DNA of 58,589 nucleotides from an uncultured Bacteroidota bacterium. Lineage in GTDB: Bacteria; Bacteroidota; Bacteroidia; Bacteroidales; VadinHA17. How positions within the stretch are numbered: the stretch's first letter is position 1; each line of letters begins with the position of its first letter. Position numbers and translations under genes: made by a program. The stretch lies in the NCBI GenBank assembly GCA_903844815.1, contig CAIMVD010000019.1, forward strand, positions 1 to 58,589, written 5' to 3'. Shown here in pieces: positions 1 through 9,596 of the stretch. The notes beneath the pieces were generated by a model. It was not told where the DNA came from. It saw only the letters and a list, made by a program, of their open reading frames with translations, and did not search any database.

Positions 1-346
1 CAGAAAATCGCATTCAGGTGAATCGCCGCTGCTTCCTTCCCCCCTTGTCCTCCCAAAAACCCATGTCATCCCGAATTCTTTCGCTTAAAAAAATTAATTA
101 TTTAACCGAAATCCGTCAAGCGGAAGAATGAGGGATCGCCCAATTCTAAGCAGATTATAGAAGTATTATACCTGGTAAAATGTGAATAAAGAATAGTTTT
201 TGAAGGAGGGGAGAGTTATTGCTCTTAATATCGTCTTAATTATTCGGTAATCTTGCTTTATCCTAATCCCAACCTGTTTTCAGACCCCCTTAGCTTGACG
301 GCTATGCCTTCGAAGGTGGCCAGGGGGATGTAAAACGACGGTTTTT
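1..346. other. Left-edge intergenic stretch, no gene seen
   Basis: I see no convincing reading frame on either strand. The right part contains runs of C (around 286) and G (around 322) that could pair weakly and may end transcription of the leftward DUF456 gene. No promoter of the TAnnTTTG type was recognised. Confidence 0.5.
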
Positions 347-826
347 TTAACCTGTTAACTCCTTAACGAAGTAAAAGGTGAGAACAAATGAGACCGCCAG
401 TTTAAGTCCGATGCCCGCCATAAATCCAAGCAGGCTGCCAAGACCAGCCTTCAAAGCATAGGAAAAATCATCCCTGAAAATCAGTTCTCCAACAACTGCG
501 CCGATAAAAGGTCCCATTATTATGCCCAGAGGGCCGAAAAACAATCCTACTACAAGGCCTACCGTTGCCCCCCTTGTGCCGTATTTTGATCCTCCTAACT
601 TTTTAGTGCCCCAAATAGGGACAACATAATCCATAATAGTAACTGCAAGGGTGATGATTGCAAGGATGACAAGAATTCTTGTTGGAAACTGACCGAAACG
701 GCTGATATGCAGAAGAATAAGTCCGATAAAACTGAAGGGCGGTCCAGGCAGTATGGGAACAAGACATCCAATGATGCCCAAAATCATAAGTAAGATACCA
801 AAAGCAAGAAATATATAATCTGACAT
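347..826 (-). CDS. DUF456 family small membrane protein
   Basis: The 159-residue product is almost entirely hydrophobic, with about four membrane segments and glycine-rich loops (for example the GLFFGPLGIIMGPFIGA stretch near residue 95). This glycine-rich pattern and length match the DUF456 family of inner-membrane proteins, whose function is unknown. The start is an ATG at 826. It lies 38 bp downstream of the PUR-alpha-like gene on the same strand, so the two may be co-transcribed. No catalytic residues are recognisable. Confidence 0.8.
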   Translation of the reverse strand: MSDYIFLAFGILLMILGIIGCLVPILPGPPFSFIGLILLHISRFGQFPTRILVILAIITLAVTIMDYVVPIWGTKKLGGSKYGTRGATVGLVVGLFFGPLGIIMGPFIGAVVGELIFRDDFSYALKAGLGSLLGFMAGIGLKLAVSFVLTFYFVKELTG

Positions 827-864
827 TTATTGTCCTTCCTAAATCCTGATATTATAAATCCAAG

Positions 865-1266
865 TTATTGTTTACCAAGATCTTCAAATTCGACATTAGT
901 GAACTCCTCCACTTCCGGAATATTTTTTTCATCATACCTGTCGCCAGTTATTATCTGAACACTCCCGAGTGATTCGGATTTACAGCCATCAATAAAATTT
1001 ACAGTATCTTCAAGTCCTTCAGCAAACTTGTCGAAATCCTCTTTATAAAGGAAGATTTTATGTTTCTCATAGAAGACCTTACCCTCTTTTCCAAGCCTTT
1101 TCTTGCTCTCAGTTATAGTCAGGTAATAGTCATCGTTCCTTGTAGCCTTAACATCAAAAAAATATGTTCTTTTTCCTGCTCTTACAACCCTTGTGAAAAT
1201 CTCTTCTTTCAACTCCTTTTCATCATTCCCGCTTATGACTTCCTTTATTACGGCATCATCTTCCAT
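865..1266 (-). CDS. DUF3276 / PUR-alpha-like nucleic-acid-binding protein
   Basis: The 133-residue protein matches the Bacteroidota PUR family (DUF3276), small single-stranded nucleic-acid-binding proteins with a Whirly-like PUR fold. The core runs from about residue 20 to 95: a strand with RAGKRTYFFDVKATRNDDYY, then the ITESKK segment and a KHKIFLYKEDF strand-helix, which is the family pattern. The N- and C-terminal tails are acidic. The ATG start at 1266 gives the usual family length. What it regulates cannot be told from the sequence. Confidence 0.85.
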   Translation of the reverse strand: MEDDAVIKEVISGNDEKELKEEIFTRVVRAGKRTYFFDVKATRNDDYYLTITESKKRLGKEGKVFYEKHKIFLYKEDFDKFAEGLEDTVNFIDGCKSESLGSVQIITGDRYDEKNIPEVEEFTNVEFEDLGKQ

Positions 1267-1472
1267 TTTTAAGTCAGTTTATGTTAGGGTTTTATTTTGA
1301 ATACTTCAAATGTAACAATTATTTTAACAAATCAAAATATCGGCTCTTTTTATGGTTATTCAAATAGAAAATCATGTATCCGTAATGTTGGTAATGGAGT
1401 ATCAGCTCAGCGTTTTAGTCAGTGTTGTCAGCTGAATTGCAGCTGACATTATCCTTAATTTTTTCATAGTTG

Positions 1473-1503
1473 TTTTGAGGGTATCGGAAATTGAGTATTT
1501 TTG
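1473..1503 (+). promoter_or_regulatory. Candidate Bacteroidota promoter for nusB
   Basis: A TATTTTTG box at 1496-1503 fits the TAnnTTTG -7 element of the primary Bacteroidota sigma factor. A TTTTG at 1473-1477 sits 18 nt upstream as a -33 element. The nusB ATG begins 27 nt downstream. The call rests on consensus matching only. Confidence 0.6.
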
Positions 1504-1529
1504 CAGCAAATATTTGAGGTTCTTTATTA

Positions 1530-2489
1530 ATGATAAGCAGAAGATTATTACGCATAAAGGCATTAATGGCTCTTTATGCTTTTAACCGCAGGGAAGATGA
1601 TAATCTTGCCCATGCCGAAACAGAGTTGATGTTCAGTATTGGTAAGACCTATGATCTTTATCATCAGCTGTTGCTGCTCATCCTTGACATAGCCGATTTA
1701 GCTTCGGAAAAAATTGATTTCGGATTACAGAAAAAAATGCCGAGCCCCGAGGATCTTAGTCCTCAGAGACGGTTTGTAGATAATGCAGTTATTGAACAGC
1801 TAAGGAAAAATGAAGAACTAAATAAGTACCTTTCGGTAAGTAAGCTCACCTGGGTGAATTATTCCCACATTCCACGCCTTCTGTATTCGAAGATGATATC
1901 ATGGAATGTTTATCAGGAATACATGAATTCGGAATGTCATAATTATATTGCCGACAGGAAATTTGTTATTAAGCTTATTACCGACCTTTTTATGAATTCC
2001 GAAGATCTGAATTCATGCCTTGAGGAACAGAGCATCTACTGGAATGATGACATAGAGTATGTGACTGCCATGCTCGAGAAAACGCTTAAGAAGTTCAAGG
2101 CAGATCCCGGAGAAAAAGTAGCACTGATGCCTCTGTTCAAAAACACTGATGATGAAGAGTTTGTCAGGGTGCTCTTCAGGAAGGCCGTGTTGCATACGGA
2201 CAAATACTCCGAACTCATTGATAAAAACACCACTAACTGGGAGGTTGAGAGGATAGCTCTTATGGATATACTTGTCATGAGGCTTGCACTTACCGAGATA
2301 ATTGAATTTCCCGAAATACCCGTCAAGGTTACTCTTAATGAGTATATTGAAATAGCCAAATACTACTGTACCTCAAAAAGCAGTACATTTGTCAACGGCA
2401 TTCTCGACAACATAGTTAAGGAGATCAGGGAAAAGGGGCTGTTTAATAAATTTGGAAGAGGACTGGTAGGAGAGCAAATATCTGAATAA
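1530..2489 (+). CDS. nusB: Transcription antitermination factor NusB
   Basis: NusB binds boxA RNA together with S10 (NusE) to support rRNA antitermination. The 319-residue product has the NusB helical core at its C-terminus (about 225-305), with the recognisable segments WEVERIALMDILVMRLALTE, VTLNEYIEIAKYY and FVNGILDNI. The roughly 200-residue N-terminal extension is usual for Bacteroidota NusB proteins and absent from the roughly 140-residue E. coli form. It is the first gene of a rightward set with the DUF1573 lipoprotein, yajC, a ybbR remnant and coaE, an order common in this phylum. A good promoter match lies just upstream. Confidence 0.93.
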   Translation: MISRRLLRIKALMALYAFNRREDDNLAHAETELMFSIGKTYDLYHQLLLLILDIADLASEKIDFGLQKKMPSPEDLSPQRRFVDNAVIEQLRKNEELNKYLSVSKLTWVNYSHIPRLLYSKMISWNVYQEYMNSECHNYIADRKFVIKLITDLFMNSEDLNSCLEEQSIYWNDDIEYVTAMLEKTLKKFKADPGEKVALMPLFKNTDDEEFVRVLFRKAVLHTDKYSELIDKNTTNWEVERIALMDILVMRLALTEIIEFPEIPVKVTLNEYIEIAKYYCTSKSSTFVNGILDNIVKEIREKGLFNKFGRGLVGEQISE

Positions 2490-2527
2490 ACCTGATAATT
2501 CTTTACAGATTAAATGTATTTATTTTG

Positions 2528-2968
2528 ATGAAAAACAGAATTTTTACCGGGTTTTTGATGATTCTGGTAATAGTGATTGTTTCCTGTTCCGGCTCTGCTG
2601 ACAGAAACAGAGGTATTGCTGCGTCGCAATTATCCGATAGCTCGCTGGCTGACCTTGTTTTCAGGGAATATACTCATGATTTTGGAAAGGTTACAGAAGG
2701 GGAAAAGGTTGGTTATATTTTCTTGTTCGACAATAAAGGAAAGGGAAATCTCGTCATTTCTTCAGCGACTGCTAGTTGTGGTTGCACCGTTCCGAAATAT
2801 GATTCCAAACCTGTTCCTCCCGGCGAGGGCGGAAAACTGGAGGTTGTTTTCGATACCTCAGGGAGAAACGGAAAACAAACGAAGACTGTAACAGTAGCTT
2901 CAAATTCATCAAAACCTCTGATTTTATTGCAGATAACCGCTGAAGTTGTTTCAGCATCCGATAATTAA
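2528..2968 (+). CDS. DUF1573 domain lipoprotein
   Basis: The 146-residue product begins with a lipoprotein signal whose cleavage cysteine lies in the VIVSC lipobox near residue 21, so it should be anchored in an envelope membrane. The rest is a DUF1573 immunoglobulin-like domain, shown by the segments YTHDFGKVTEGEKVGYIF, GCTVP and VTVASN. I chose the ATG at 2528 over an in-frame TTG one codon earlier. It follows nusB by 38 bp and precedes yajC by 25 bp. No enzymatic role is known for the family. Confidence 0.85.
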   Translation: MKNRIFTGFLMILVIVIVSCSGSADRNRGIAASQLSDSSLADLVFREYTHDFGKVTEGEKVGYIFLFDNKGKGNLVISSATASCGCTVPKYDSKPVPPGEGGKLEVVFDTSGRNGKQTKTVTVASNSSKPLILLQITAEVVSASDN

Positions 2969-2993
2969 TAATTAATAATTAATATTTAACACA

Positions 2994-3320
2994 ATGACCA
3001 ATTTCGCTTACATGTTTTTAATGGCTCAGCCGGCGGCAGGAACAGCCGGTCAGGGCAATGCTCTTTTAAGCTTCCTTCCTCTTATCCTTGTATTTGTGGT
3101 CTTTTATTTCTTTATGATCAGGCCGCAGATGAAAAAGCAGAAAGAGATGACCAATTACAGGAGTTCTCTTAAAAAAGGAGATAAGGTAGTCACCACAGGG
3201 GGAATTTATGGACGGATATATGAAGTCAAAGACAACTATGTTACTGTAGATGTCGGTGGCGATGTAAAACTGAAGATTGACAAAAGCGCCTTGCTGAAAG
3301 ATCCTTCGGTTGAAGAATAG
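2994..3320 (+). CDS. yajC: Preprotein translocase subunit YajC
   Basis: YajC is an accessory subunit of the SecDF-YajC complex that assists protein export through SecYEG. The 108-residue product has a single membrane helix (about 24-42) followed by the family signature FMIRPQMKKQKE and a small cytoplasmic domain with LKKGDKVVTTGGIYG. The length and architecture are typical. It follows the DUF1573 gene in the same likely transcript. Confidence 0.93.
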   Translation: MTNFAYMFLMAQPAAGTAGQGNALLSFLPLILVFVVFYFFMIRPQMKKQKEMTNYRSSLKKGDKVVTTGGIYGRIYEVKDNYVTVDVGGDVKLKIDKSALLKDPSVEE

Positions 3321-3336
3321 GCAACTGCTAATTCTT

Positions 3337-3861
3337 TGAAAAAAAGGTGCGTTAAAAAATGAAACACGGACAGATTCTCCGAATTTTAAATGGAGAGGTA
3401 CGATAAACAGGGATCTCGCCGGATTTGCTTTTTTCCTGTTTATCTCATTTGTTTTCTGGCATCTTAATTTCCCTGGAAAAGAGACAGAAGCATCTGTCGG
3501 GTATCCTTTAAAGTACGCAAAAGTCCCGGCAAACAGGACTTTACTTGCACAAGGTTCATAAAGACTCTACCGGAGCCTTTATGGAACCGGATATTCAATA
3601 ATAAAAATTAAGGTTAGAGGAACTACAGATCCCCTTTCTATTGATCTTTCAAAGGTGGCCTATAAACGAGTGACAGGAAGCAGGGATCTGAACTACTATA
3701 TCCTGACTTCGGGACTTTCAGGAACTCTTGCTTCACAGCTCAGGTCCGATTGTGAAATTATTTCGGTTAAGCCAGATACTTTGTTTTTTACTTTAACGAA
3801 GAAAGTAACTAGTGAGGTTCAATCGAAAACGTTGAATGATATTGGCATCTGGAAAAGATGA
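3337..3861 (+). pseudogene. Decayed YbbR/CdaR-like gene
   Basis: Reading the frame ending with TGA at 3859 upstream gives one N-terminal membrane segment (FAFFLFISFVFWHLNF, about 3424-3471), a first strand, an in-frame TAA at about 3559, and then a YbbR-type repeat resuming with LYGTGYSIIKIKVRG. There is no ATG at the expected start, where ATA AAC AGG GAT is read at about 3396, and only one repeat remains where intact homologues have two or more in about 300 residues. Its place between yajC and coaE is where Bacteroidota usually keep this gene. An intact 68-residue tail from 3655 is probably not translated by itself. I infer a nonfunctional remnant. Confidence 0.7.
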
Positions 3862-3883
3862 TTATCATGGCACAGATTGTTTA

Positions 3884-4501
3884 ATGGAAAAAGAAAGCCA
3901 TAGTAAATTTTCACTTGGGGTAACGGGTGGAATCGGCAGCGGAAAAACTTCTGTCTGCAAATTCTTTTCGGTACTGGGAGTGGCTGTTTTTTCAGCTGAT
4001 ATCAGGGCGAAAGAGATAATGGATCATGATCATTCGATAATAAAAGAAATTAATTACCTCGCTGGAAAGGATCTCTATACAAGTGGAAGTCTTGATCGGG
4101 CGGCACTTGCCGCTATTATTTTCAATAACCCCGAAATTCTGGGAAAGGTTAACTCTCTTGTACATCCGGTGGTTTTTGACTATTTTGAAAAATGGAAAGA
4201 AGAACAGGCTTCTCCTTATGTTGTTATGGAGGCAGCTATTCTCTTTGAAACCGGAAATGCAAACCGGCTCGACAGGACAGTAACTGTTATAGCTCCTGAG
4301 GAAGAACGGATTAACAGGGTCATACTTAGAAACAGGCTTACGCGGGAACAGGTGATAGGTAGGATACGCAACCAGATGAATGATGAAACGAGGATTAAAC
4401 TGTCAGATTACATAATATTCAACTCTGAAAATGATATGATAATCCCGGCAGTACTTAAAATTCATGAAGAAATATTGTATAATATTAAAATGAGAGACTG
4501 A
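3884..4501 (+). CDS. coaE: Dephospho-CoA kinase
   Basis: CoaE phosphorylates dephospho-CoA at the 3'-hydroxyl, the last step of CoA synthesis. From the ATG at 3884 the product is 205 residues, the usual family length. The P-loop GGIGSGKT is at residues 15-22, and the segments [28 protein letters not shown] and [11 protein letters not shown], plus a lid region with [15 protein letters not shown], are all family features. An upstream in-frame ATG at 3836 would overlap the ybbR remnant and adds residues not found in the family, so I prefer 3884. Confidence 0.93.
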   Translation: MEKESHSKFSLGVTGGIGSGKTSVCKFFSVLGVAVFSADIRAKEIMDHDHSIIKEINYLAGKDLYTSGSLDRAALAAIIFNNPEILGKVNSLVHPVVFDYFEKWKEEQASPYVVMEAAILFETGNANRLDRTVTVIAPEEERINRVILRNRLTREQVIGRIRNQMNDETRIKLSDYIIFNSENDMIIPAVLKIHEEILYNIKMRD

Positions 4502-4503
4502 AT

Positions 4504-5232
4504 ATGGGATTCCTTGGAAAATGGCTGGGCGGGGGACTGGGATTCGCAATGGGCGGACCAATCGGCGGCCTGCTGGGTTTTCTGGTCGGATCGATGATCG
4601 ACAGTACAACCGTTCAAACAACCACTTATACTTCTCAGCCCCGAAGGACGTCACAGGGCGATTTTGGAATGAGCCTGCTTGTGCTTGTAGCAGCCGTCAT
4701 GAAAGCCGACGGCAAAGTGGTCAAATCTGAACTCGACTATGTGAAACAGTTTTTTGTCAGGCAGTTCGGACAGGAGTCTGGAAAAGAGGCAATTCTGATG
4801 CTTAAGGATATACTCAAACAGGAAATTCCGGTCAGAGATGTCTGCGTTCAGATTAGCAGCAATATGGATTACTCGTCAAGACTTCAGCTCCTGCACCTTC
4901 TCTTTAATGTCTCACTTGCCGATTCGACAATACATGCAGCAGAAGTGGAGATAATTGAGAAGATAGCTGGTTACATGAGAGTCTCTAATGTAGACTATAC
5001 CTCCATAAAAAACATGTTCATACCAGAGACCGATTCTTCCTACAAGATCCTTGAATTAGATCCGGCTTCCACCAACGAAGAGGTCAAGAAAGCATACAGG
5101 AGAATGGCAGTTAAGTATCATCCCGATAAAGTAAGCCATCTTGGGGAGGATTTCAGGAAATCGGCAGAGGAGAAGTTCAAGAAGGTAAATGAGGCCTACG
5201 ACAAAATAAAAAAGGAAAGAAATATGGTTTGA
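4504..5232 (+). CDS. TerB-like and DnaJ-domain protein (DjlA-like)
   Basis: The 242-residue protein has three parts. A glycine-zipper-like N-terminus (about 1-35) may insert in or line the membrane. A TerB-like helical domain runs about 55-160. A C-terminal J domain (about 180-242) carries the HPD motif in KYHPDKV. J domains stimulate the ATPase of DnaK/Hsp70, and the arrangement resembles DjlA. It starts 2 bp after the coaE stop, so the two are probably translated from one message. The exact client is unknown. Confidence 0.85.
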   Translation: MGFLGKWLGGGLGFAMGGPIGGLLGFLVGSMIDSTTVQTTTYTSQPRRTSQGDFGMSLLVLVAAVMKADGKVVKSELDYVKQFFVRQFGQESGKEAILMLKDILKQEIPVRDVCVQISSNMDYSSRLQLLHLLFNVSLADSTIHAAEVEIIEKIAGYMRVSNVDYTSIKNMFIPETDSSYKILELDPASTNEEVKKAYRRMAVKYHPDKVSHLGEDFRKSAEEKFKKVNEAYDKIKKERNMV

Positions 5233-5302
5233 TGTGCAGAAAAACACTGACTTAAACTGACATTACAGAAACAAATCCTAAATTAGTAAAAAATAAGCAA
5301 AG

Positions 5303-5767
5303 ATGATTTTAAAAGATATTCTGGCAATTTCAGGTCAACCCGGTCTATTCAGATTTATAGCACAGGGAAAGAACGCAATTATTGTTGAACACCTTGAAAC
5401 AAAAAAAAGAAGCAGCGCCTCAGGTACGGCAAAGGTCAGCTCGCTTGAAGATATTGCAATCTTCTCAACTACTGAAGATGTTCCTTTGGGAAAGGTTTTT
5501 GACCTGATCTTTGAAAAGGAAAACGGAGGTCCGGCCGTAGATATCAGGGAAGATAATAATGCTATTAAGAAATGGTTTGAAGAGATACTTCCCGATTATT
5601 CCCGGGATAAGGTATACATCAGCGATATACGTAAAGTAGCAGCCTGGTATAATATCCTTCATAAACTTGAGCTGCTTGTGAAAGAGGAGCCTAAGGAGGA
5701 GGGTGAGGTTCTGGATTCTGTAAAATCAGAGGAATCAGAGGATTCAGAGGAAAAGATTCAGGAGTAG
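5303..5767 (+). CDS. DUF5606 domain protein
   Basis: The 154-residue product begins with the conserved N-terminus of a small Bacteroidota family (DUF5606): ILKDILAISGQPGLFRF, followed by a strand-rich region and a central helical part with KKWFEEILPDYSRDKVY. The last 30 residues are very acidic and of low complexity. Function is not known. It sits convergent to mazG. Confidence 0.8.
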   Translation: MILKDILAISGQPGLFRFIAQGKNAIIVEHLETKKRSSASGTAKVSSLEDIAIFSTTEDVPLGKVFDLIFEKENGGPAVDIREDNNAIKKWFEEILPDYSRDKVYISDIRKVAAWYNILHKLELLVKEEPKEEGEVLDSVKSEESEDSEEKIQE

Positions 5768-5838
5768 TAAAAAGGGACCGGTAATTGCGGATGATATGGC
5801 AACCGGATTCCTTGCCGTAAATAAGATCTGTCAGGTAC

Positions 5839-6627
5839 TCAGTTATCGGTTTTCTTTGCCTCTTCCCAGATAACATTCATTTCATCGAGGGTCATCTGGT
5901 GAAGTGATTTGCCTTTTCTTATTGTTTCATTCTCGAGGAAATTAAATCTCTTTATGAATTTCCGGTTCGTCCTTTCCAATGCGGCCTCCGGGTCGATTTC
6001 ATAAAGTCTGGCAGCGTTTATAATTGAGAATAGTACATCGCCAAGTTCCGATTCTATTGCATCCCTGTCATGGTTTGCAATTTCTTCCTGAAGTTCAGTG
6101 ATCTCTTCGTGAACTTTATCAAATATTTGTTCGCGGTTTTCCCAGTCGAACCCAACGCCCCTTACTTTTTCCTGTATCCTGTTGGCTTTTACAAGTGCGG
6201 GAAGCGATGAGGGCACACCCGATAAAACCGCTTTATAACCGTTGTGTTCCTTTATTTTAAGTTGTTCCCAGTTCTCTTCGACTTCTGTGGCGCCACGTGT
6301 TACCGAAACATCTCCGAATACATGCGGATGTCTGTAAATAAGTTTCTTGTTAATACCTTCGAGTACGTCGGCCATTGTAAATGTTCCTTTTTCCGAACCG
6401 ATCTTAGCATAGAATACTATATGCAGCATCAGGTCGCCCAGCTCATTTTTAATGCCCGCTTCATCACCTGAGAATATGGCATCGGCCAGCTCATGAGTCT
6501 CTTCAATTGTCAGTTTTCTGAGACTATCGTAGGTCTGTTTCATATCCCATGGGCATTTAGCCCTGAGTTCATCTATTATTTCGAGAAGCCTGTTAAACTC
6601 CGTGAGGCTTTTATTGATATCGTTCAT
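5839..6627 (-). CDS. mazG: Nucleoside triphosphate pyrophosphohydrolase MazG
   Basis: MazG hydrolyses NTPs and dNTPs to monophosphate and pyrophosphate. The product (262 residues from the ATG at 6627) contains two MazG domains. The first has LRAKCPWDMKQTYDSLRKLT followed by EETHEL and the ELGDLMLHIVF metal-binding helix. The second has EEITELQEE and ESELGDVLFSIINAAR. I chose the internal ATG because it leaves 10 bp to the stop of the upstream gene, while the longer start (6681) would overlap it and adds no family sequence. Confidence 0.92.
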   Translation of the reverse strand: MNDINKSLTEFNRLLEIIDELRAKCPWDMKQTYDSLRKLTIEETHELADAIFSGDEAGIKNELGDLMLHIVFYAKIGSEKGTFTMADVLEGINKKLIYRHPHVFGDVSVTRGATEVEENWEQLKIKEHNGYKAVLSGVPSSLPALVKANRIQEKVRGVGFDWENREQIFDKVHEEITELQEEIANHDRDAIESELGDVLFSIINAARLYEIDPEAALERTNRKFIKRFNFLENETIRKGKSLHQMTLDEMNVIWEEAKKTDN

Positions 6628-6637
6628 TAGTGTGGAT

Positions 6638-7432
6638 TTAAAATAGCTGATTATTTGCCGGGGTTTTGAATTTACTCTCAATCAAAACAACCGAACCTAT
6701 TTCGATGCTCAGTACTTCACAGACATCGGCTCCGTTTATTGAGATCTCCAGTAGGTCGAGCCTGTTGAAGCGTGCCAGCAAGGTATTATTCGATACGTCG
6801 TTGTAATTCAGTGACAGAGTATCAGTATAGTTCCTGGTACTCTGCATCATTATGCGGTACTCCCTGTTTTCAAAAACCCTGAAGAAAACATCCCTTGTGA
6901 TATTCGAAATGGCATTCCCGTATGAATCGATGAAAATTATGCTTCCAATGATTACATTCTTTTCAATTGTTGCCCTGAGAGGATACATTTCAGTGAGAGC
7001 TTTCAGCTGGTTACCTAGTTGGGACAGTTCTTTCCCCGATACAATAGCAGCAGCAGCCTTTGCAAATATCTCCAGTTCATCCGAAATCCCCCCGGTGTCA
7101 ATTTTTATTATTTCATCAGGTTCAGAATTGAGGATGAGGTTAAAAATTCCATTATCCGTTCCGATAAAAAAATGGCCCTTAGCCTTAACTGCAAGATAAT
7201 CATGACCCTTGGCTGCTTCTGAGTGAACACAAATAATATGGACTGAACCCTCCGGGTAATTGGCATAGGTATTTCTTATGACAAATGAAGCATGTGCAAT
7301 ATTAAAGGCCGGTATGCCACCTGCATTATCAATTATTAAAGTCCCCGGGCAAAGGGAACATAGCTTTCCCTTAATGATCCCGGAATAGATATCATTTGGC
7401 TTCCATTCAGTTGTCAGGGTTATAATGGGCAT
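6638..7432 (-). CDS. SAM-hydroxide adenosyltransferase family protein (DUF62)
   Basis: The 264-residue protein belongs to the chlorinase/fluorinase-like family, most of whose members hydrolyse S-adenosylmethionine to adenosine and methionine. The N-terminal TLTTEW strand, the PAFNIAHASFVIRN segment and the FIGTDNGIFNL motif are recognisable. The usual DPGVG-type motif is replaced by CVHSEAAKG, so the usual aspartate is missing. This variant form is, as far as I recall, common in Bacteroidota, and activity cannot be assumed. It is followed by mazG after 10 bp. Confidence 0.8.
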   Translation of the reverse strand: MPIITLTTEWKPNDIYSGIIKGKLCSLCPGTLIIDNAGGIPAFNIAHASFVIRNTYANYPEGSVHIICVHSEAAKGHDYLAVKAKGHFFIGTDNGIFNLILNSEPDEIIKIDTGGISDELEIFAKAAAAIVSGKELSQLGNQLKALTEMYPLRATIEKNVIIGSIIFIDSYGNAISNITRDVFFRVFENREYRIMMQSTRNYTDTLSLNYNDVSNNTLLARFNRLDLLEISINGADVCEVLSIEIGSVVLIESKFKTPANNQLF

Positions 7433-7448
7433 ACGAAAAAACTTGTAA

Positions 7449-7456
7449 CAAAGATA
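7449..7456 (-). promoter_or_regulatory. Candidate -7 element upstream of the DUF62-mazG pair
   Basis: Read on the minus strand this is TATCTTTG, an exact match to TAnnTTTG, 16 nt upstream of the ATG at 7432. No clear -33 element was found at the usual distance, so the call is tentative. Confidence 0.35.
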
Positions 7457-7577
7457 ATCTTCTAAGCAAAAAATAACCTTACTTTGCAGTGAACAACTGA
7501 TATATTTATAAACTATTTAACCATAATCATTTTTAACAGCTTATGGCTTCCCTGAACAAAAATATTTACAAGGTTTA

Positions 7578-8573
7578 ATGACTGAGATAATAATATTTCT
7601 GGAGGATATTGACCCTGTTGTCTTCTTCGGCACAAATAACTCGATTCTCGATAAAATAAGAGGGTTCTTTCCTAAAATAAAGATCCTTGTAAGGGGCAAT
7701 GAACTTAAATGCATGGGTGAAGAGCTAGAAATCACCATTTTTGCAGAGAAGTTTAATGAGATCGTTGAATATTATCAGAAATATCATCGTCTCGATGAGC
7801 AGGATCTTGAAAAGTACTTTTTCGACCCCGATCATATGAAATCGGCGTCGAAAGGTGAATTTGAGAATGTACTTGTATTTGGAATAAGCGGCAAGCCTGT
7901 ACGTGCAAGGACTGTAAACCAGCTGCTCCTTGTAAATGAATTCAGGACGAACGATCTTATAATTGCTGAAGGCCCTGCCGGGACCGGCAAAACGTATACT
8001 TCCATAGCGCTGGCGGTAAGAGCATTAAAGGAAAGAGAAGTAAAAAAAATAATACTTACAAGACCAGCTGTTGAAGCTGGAGAACGGCTCGGCTTTCTTC
8101 CGGGTGATATGAAGGAAAAGCTCGATCCCTACCTTCAGCCTCTTTATGATGCTCTCCATGACATGATTCCCTTAAAAAAGCTGGAGACCTGGATTGAGGA
8201 AGGAACAGTACAGATTGCGCCGCTGGCCTTTATGAGGGGAAGAACTCTCGAAAATGCTTTCGTGATCCTTGATGAGGCTCAGAATGCTACTGTCAGCCAG
8301 CTAAAGATGTTTCTCACCCGAATGGGAGTAAGCTCAAAGTTCATTATAACAGGAGATACAACCCAGATCGACCTTCCCAGGAAGAGCGATTCAGGTCTTC
8401 TTCAGGCGATTCGTATTCTCGGCAAAATAGAGGGTATTTCAATTATCAAATTCGATGAAGGCGATATTATAAGGCATAAACTCGTTAAGAGAATAGTAAG
8501 AGCTTATGAAAATGAAGAAAATGAAGTTGACAGAATAAAGAAAGTATCATTTAAAAATAAAGACGAAAAATAA
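7578..8573 (+). CDS. phoH: PhoH family ATPase
   Basis: PhoH-like proteins are P-loop ATPases linked to RNA metabolism and stress. The 331-residue product has an N-terminal KH-like region (about 20-75) and a C-terminal ATPase. The Walker A motif GPAGTGKT is at residues 132-139, Walker B lies in AFVILDEAQNAT, and the family segments RPAVEAGERLGFLPGD and GDTTQIDLP are present. The size matches ordinary bacterial PhoH. It is divergent from the DUF62 gene and followed by purC after 47 bp. Confidence 0.93.
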   Translation: MTEIIIFLEDIDPVVFFGTNNSILDKIRGFFPKIKILVRGNELKCMGEELEITIFAEKFNEIVEYYQKYHRLDEQDLEKYFFDPDHMKSASKGEFENVLVFGISGKPVRARTVNQLLLVNEFRTNDLIIAEGPAGTGKTYTSIALAVRALKEREVKKIILTRPAVEAGERLGFLPGDMKEKLDPYLQPLYDALHDMIPLKKLETWIEEGTVQIAPLAFMRGRTLENAFVILDEAQNATVSQLKMFLTRMGVSSKFIITGDTTQIDLPRKSDSGLLQAIRILGKIEGISIIKFDEGDIIRHKLVKRIVRAYENEENEVDRIKKVSFKNKDEK

Positions 8574-8620
8574 ATCCTCCACAGGCCACAGAATTATTTC
8601 AAGTCATTAATAATTAATAT

Positions 8621-9571
8621 ATGATTAAAACACTTGTGAGTTCAGATTTTGCCTTTCCTGGTCAGAAAAGCGTCTATAAAGGCAAGGTAAGAGATGTCTA
8701 TAACATAAACGACGATTATCTTATGATGATCGTTTCCGACCGTATCTCAGCCTTCGATGTTGTCCTTCCAAAAGGAATACCTTATAAAGGTCAGGTATTG
8801 AATCAGATAGCTTCAAAATTTCTGGACGCAACCAGCGACATTGTTCCAAACTGGAAGATAGCAACCCCGGATCCTACTGTAACATTTGGCCATAAGTGTG
8901 AGCCTTTTGCTGTGGAAATGATTGTAAGGGCTTACCTTACAGGAAGTTCATGGAGAACATACAAGGGAGGTACCAGGGAAATATGTGGCATCAGTATCCC
9001 AAATGGAATGCGTGAGCATCAGCGTTTTGAAAAACCAATTATCACACCAACAACAAAGGCAGAGCAGGGAAGTCATGATGAGGATATCTCAAGGGAAGAT
9101 ATTATCACCAGTGGGATAGTTTCGGAGGAGGATTACCTTCTGTTGGAGAAATATGCAATGGAGGTGTTTTTGAGGGGCTCTGAGATAGCTGCTGAACACG
9201 GCCTGATACTTGTTGATACAAAATATGAATTCGGGAAAAAAGATGGGACTATTTATCTGATTGATGAGATCAATACTCCTGATTCATCGAGGTATTTTTA
9301 TGTGGATGAATATCAGGAGCGGTTTGAAAAGGGACTTCCCCAAAAGCAGCTTTCCAAGGAATTTGTAAGGGAATGGCTTATGGCAAACGGATTCAATGGG
9401 CAGGATGGACAGTCAGTTCCGGAGATGACTGATGCTTTTGTTGATGAGGTGTCGGAAAGGTATATTGAACTATATGAGAAGATAACGGGTGAAAAATTCA
9501 TAAAAGCCGATATCTCAAATGTTCCGGAAAGGATAGAGGCAAACTGCATTCATTTTCTTAAATCGCTCTGA
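8621..9571 (+). CDS. purC: Phosphoribosylaminoimidazole-succinocarboxamide synthase
   Basis: PurC joins aspartate to CAIR using ATP in purine synthesis, giving SAICAR. The 316-residue product is of the longer type seen in Bacteroidota and yeast. Family motifs are clear: YKGKVRDVY near the start, [33 protein letters not shown], and the metal/ATP region DTKYEFG followed by [13 protein letters not shown]. The ATG at 8621 gives the normal N-terminus. Confidence 0.96.
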   Translation: MIKTLVSSDFAFPGQKSVYKGKVRDVYNINDDYLMMIVSDRISAFDVVLPKGIPYKGQVLNQIASKFLDATSDIVPNWKIATPDPTVTFGHKCEPFAVEMIVRAYLTGSSWRTYKGGTREICGISIPNGMREHQRFEKPIITPTTKAEQGSHDEDISREDIITSGIVSEEDYLLLEKYAMEVFLRGSEIAAEHGLILVDTKYEFGKKDGTIYLIDEINTPDSSRYFYVDEYQERFEKGLPQKQLSKEFVREWLMANGFNGQDGQSVPEMTDAFVDEVSERYIELYEKITGEKFIKADISNVPERIEANCIHFLKSL

Positions 9572-9596
9572 CCCTCTGATATTAATACTTTAAAGA

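Noticed and set aside
6628-6681. Upstream start for mazG
   Set aside because: It would overlap the preceding gene by 44 bp and adds residues absent from the family.
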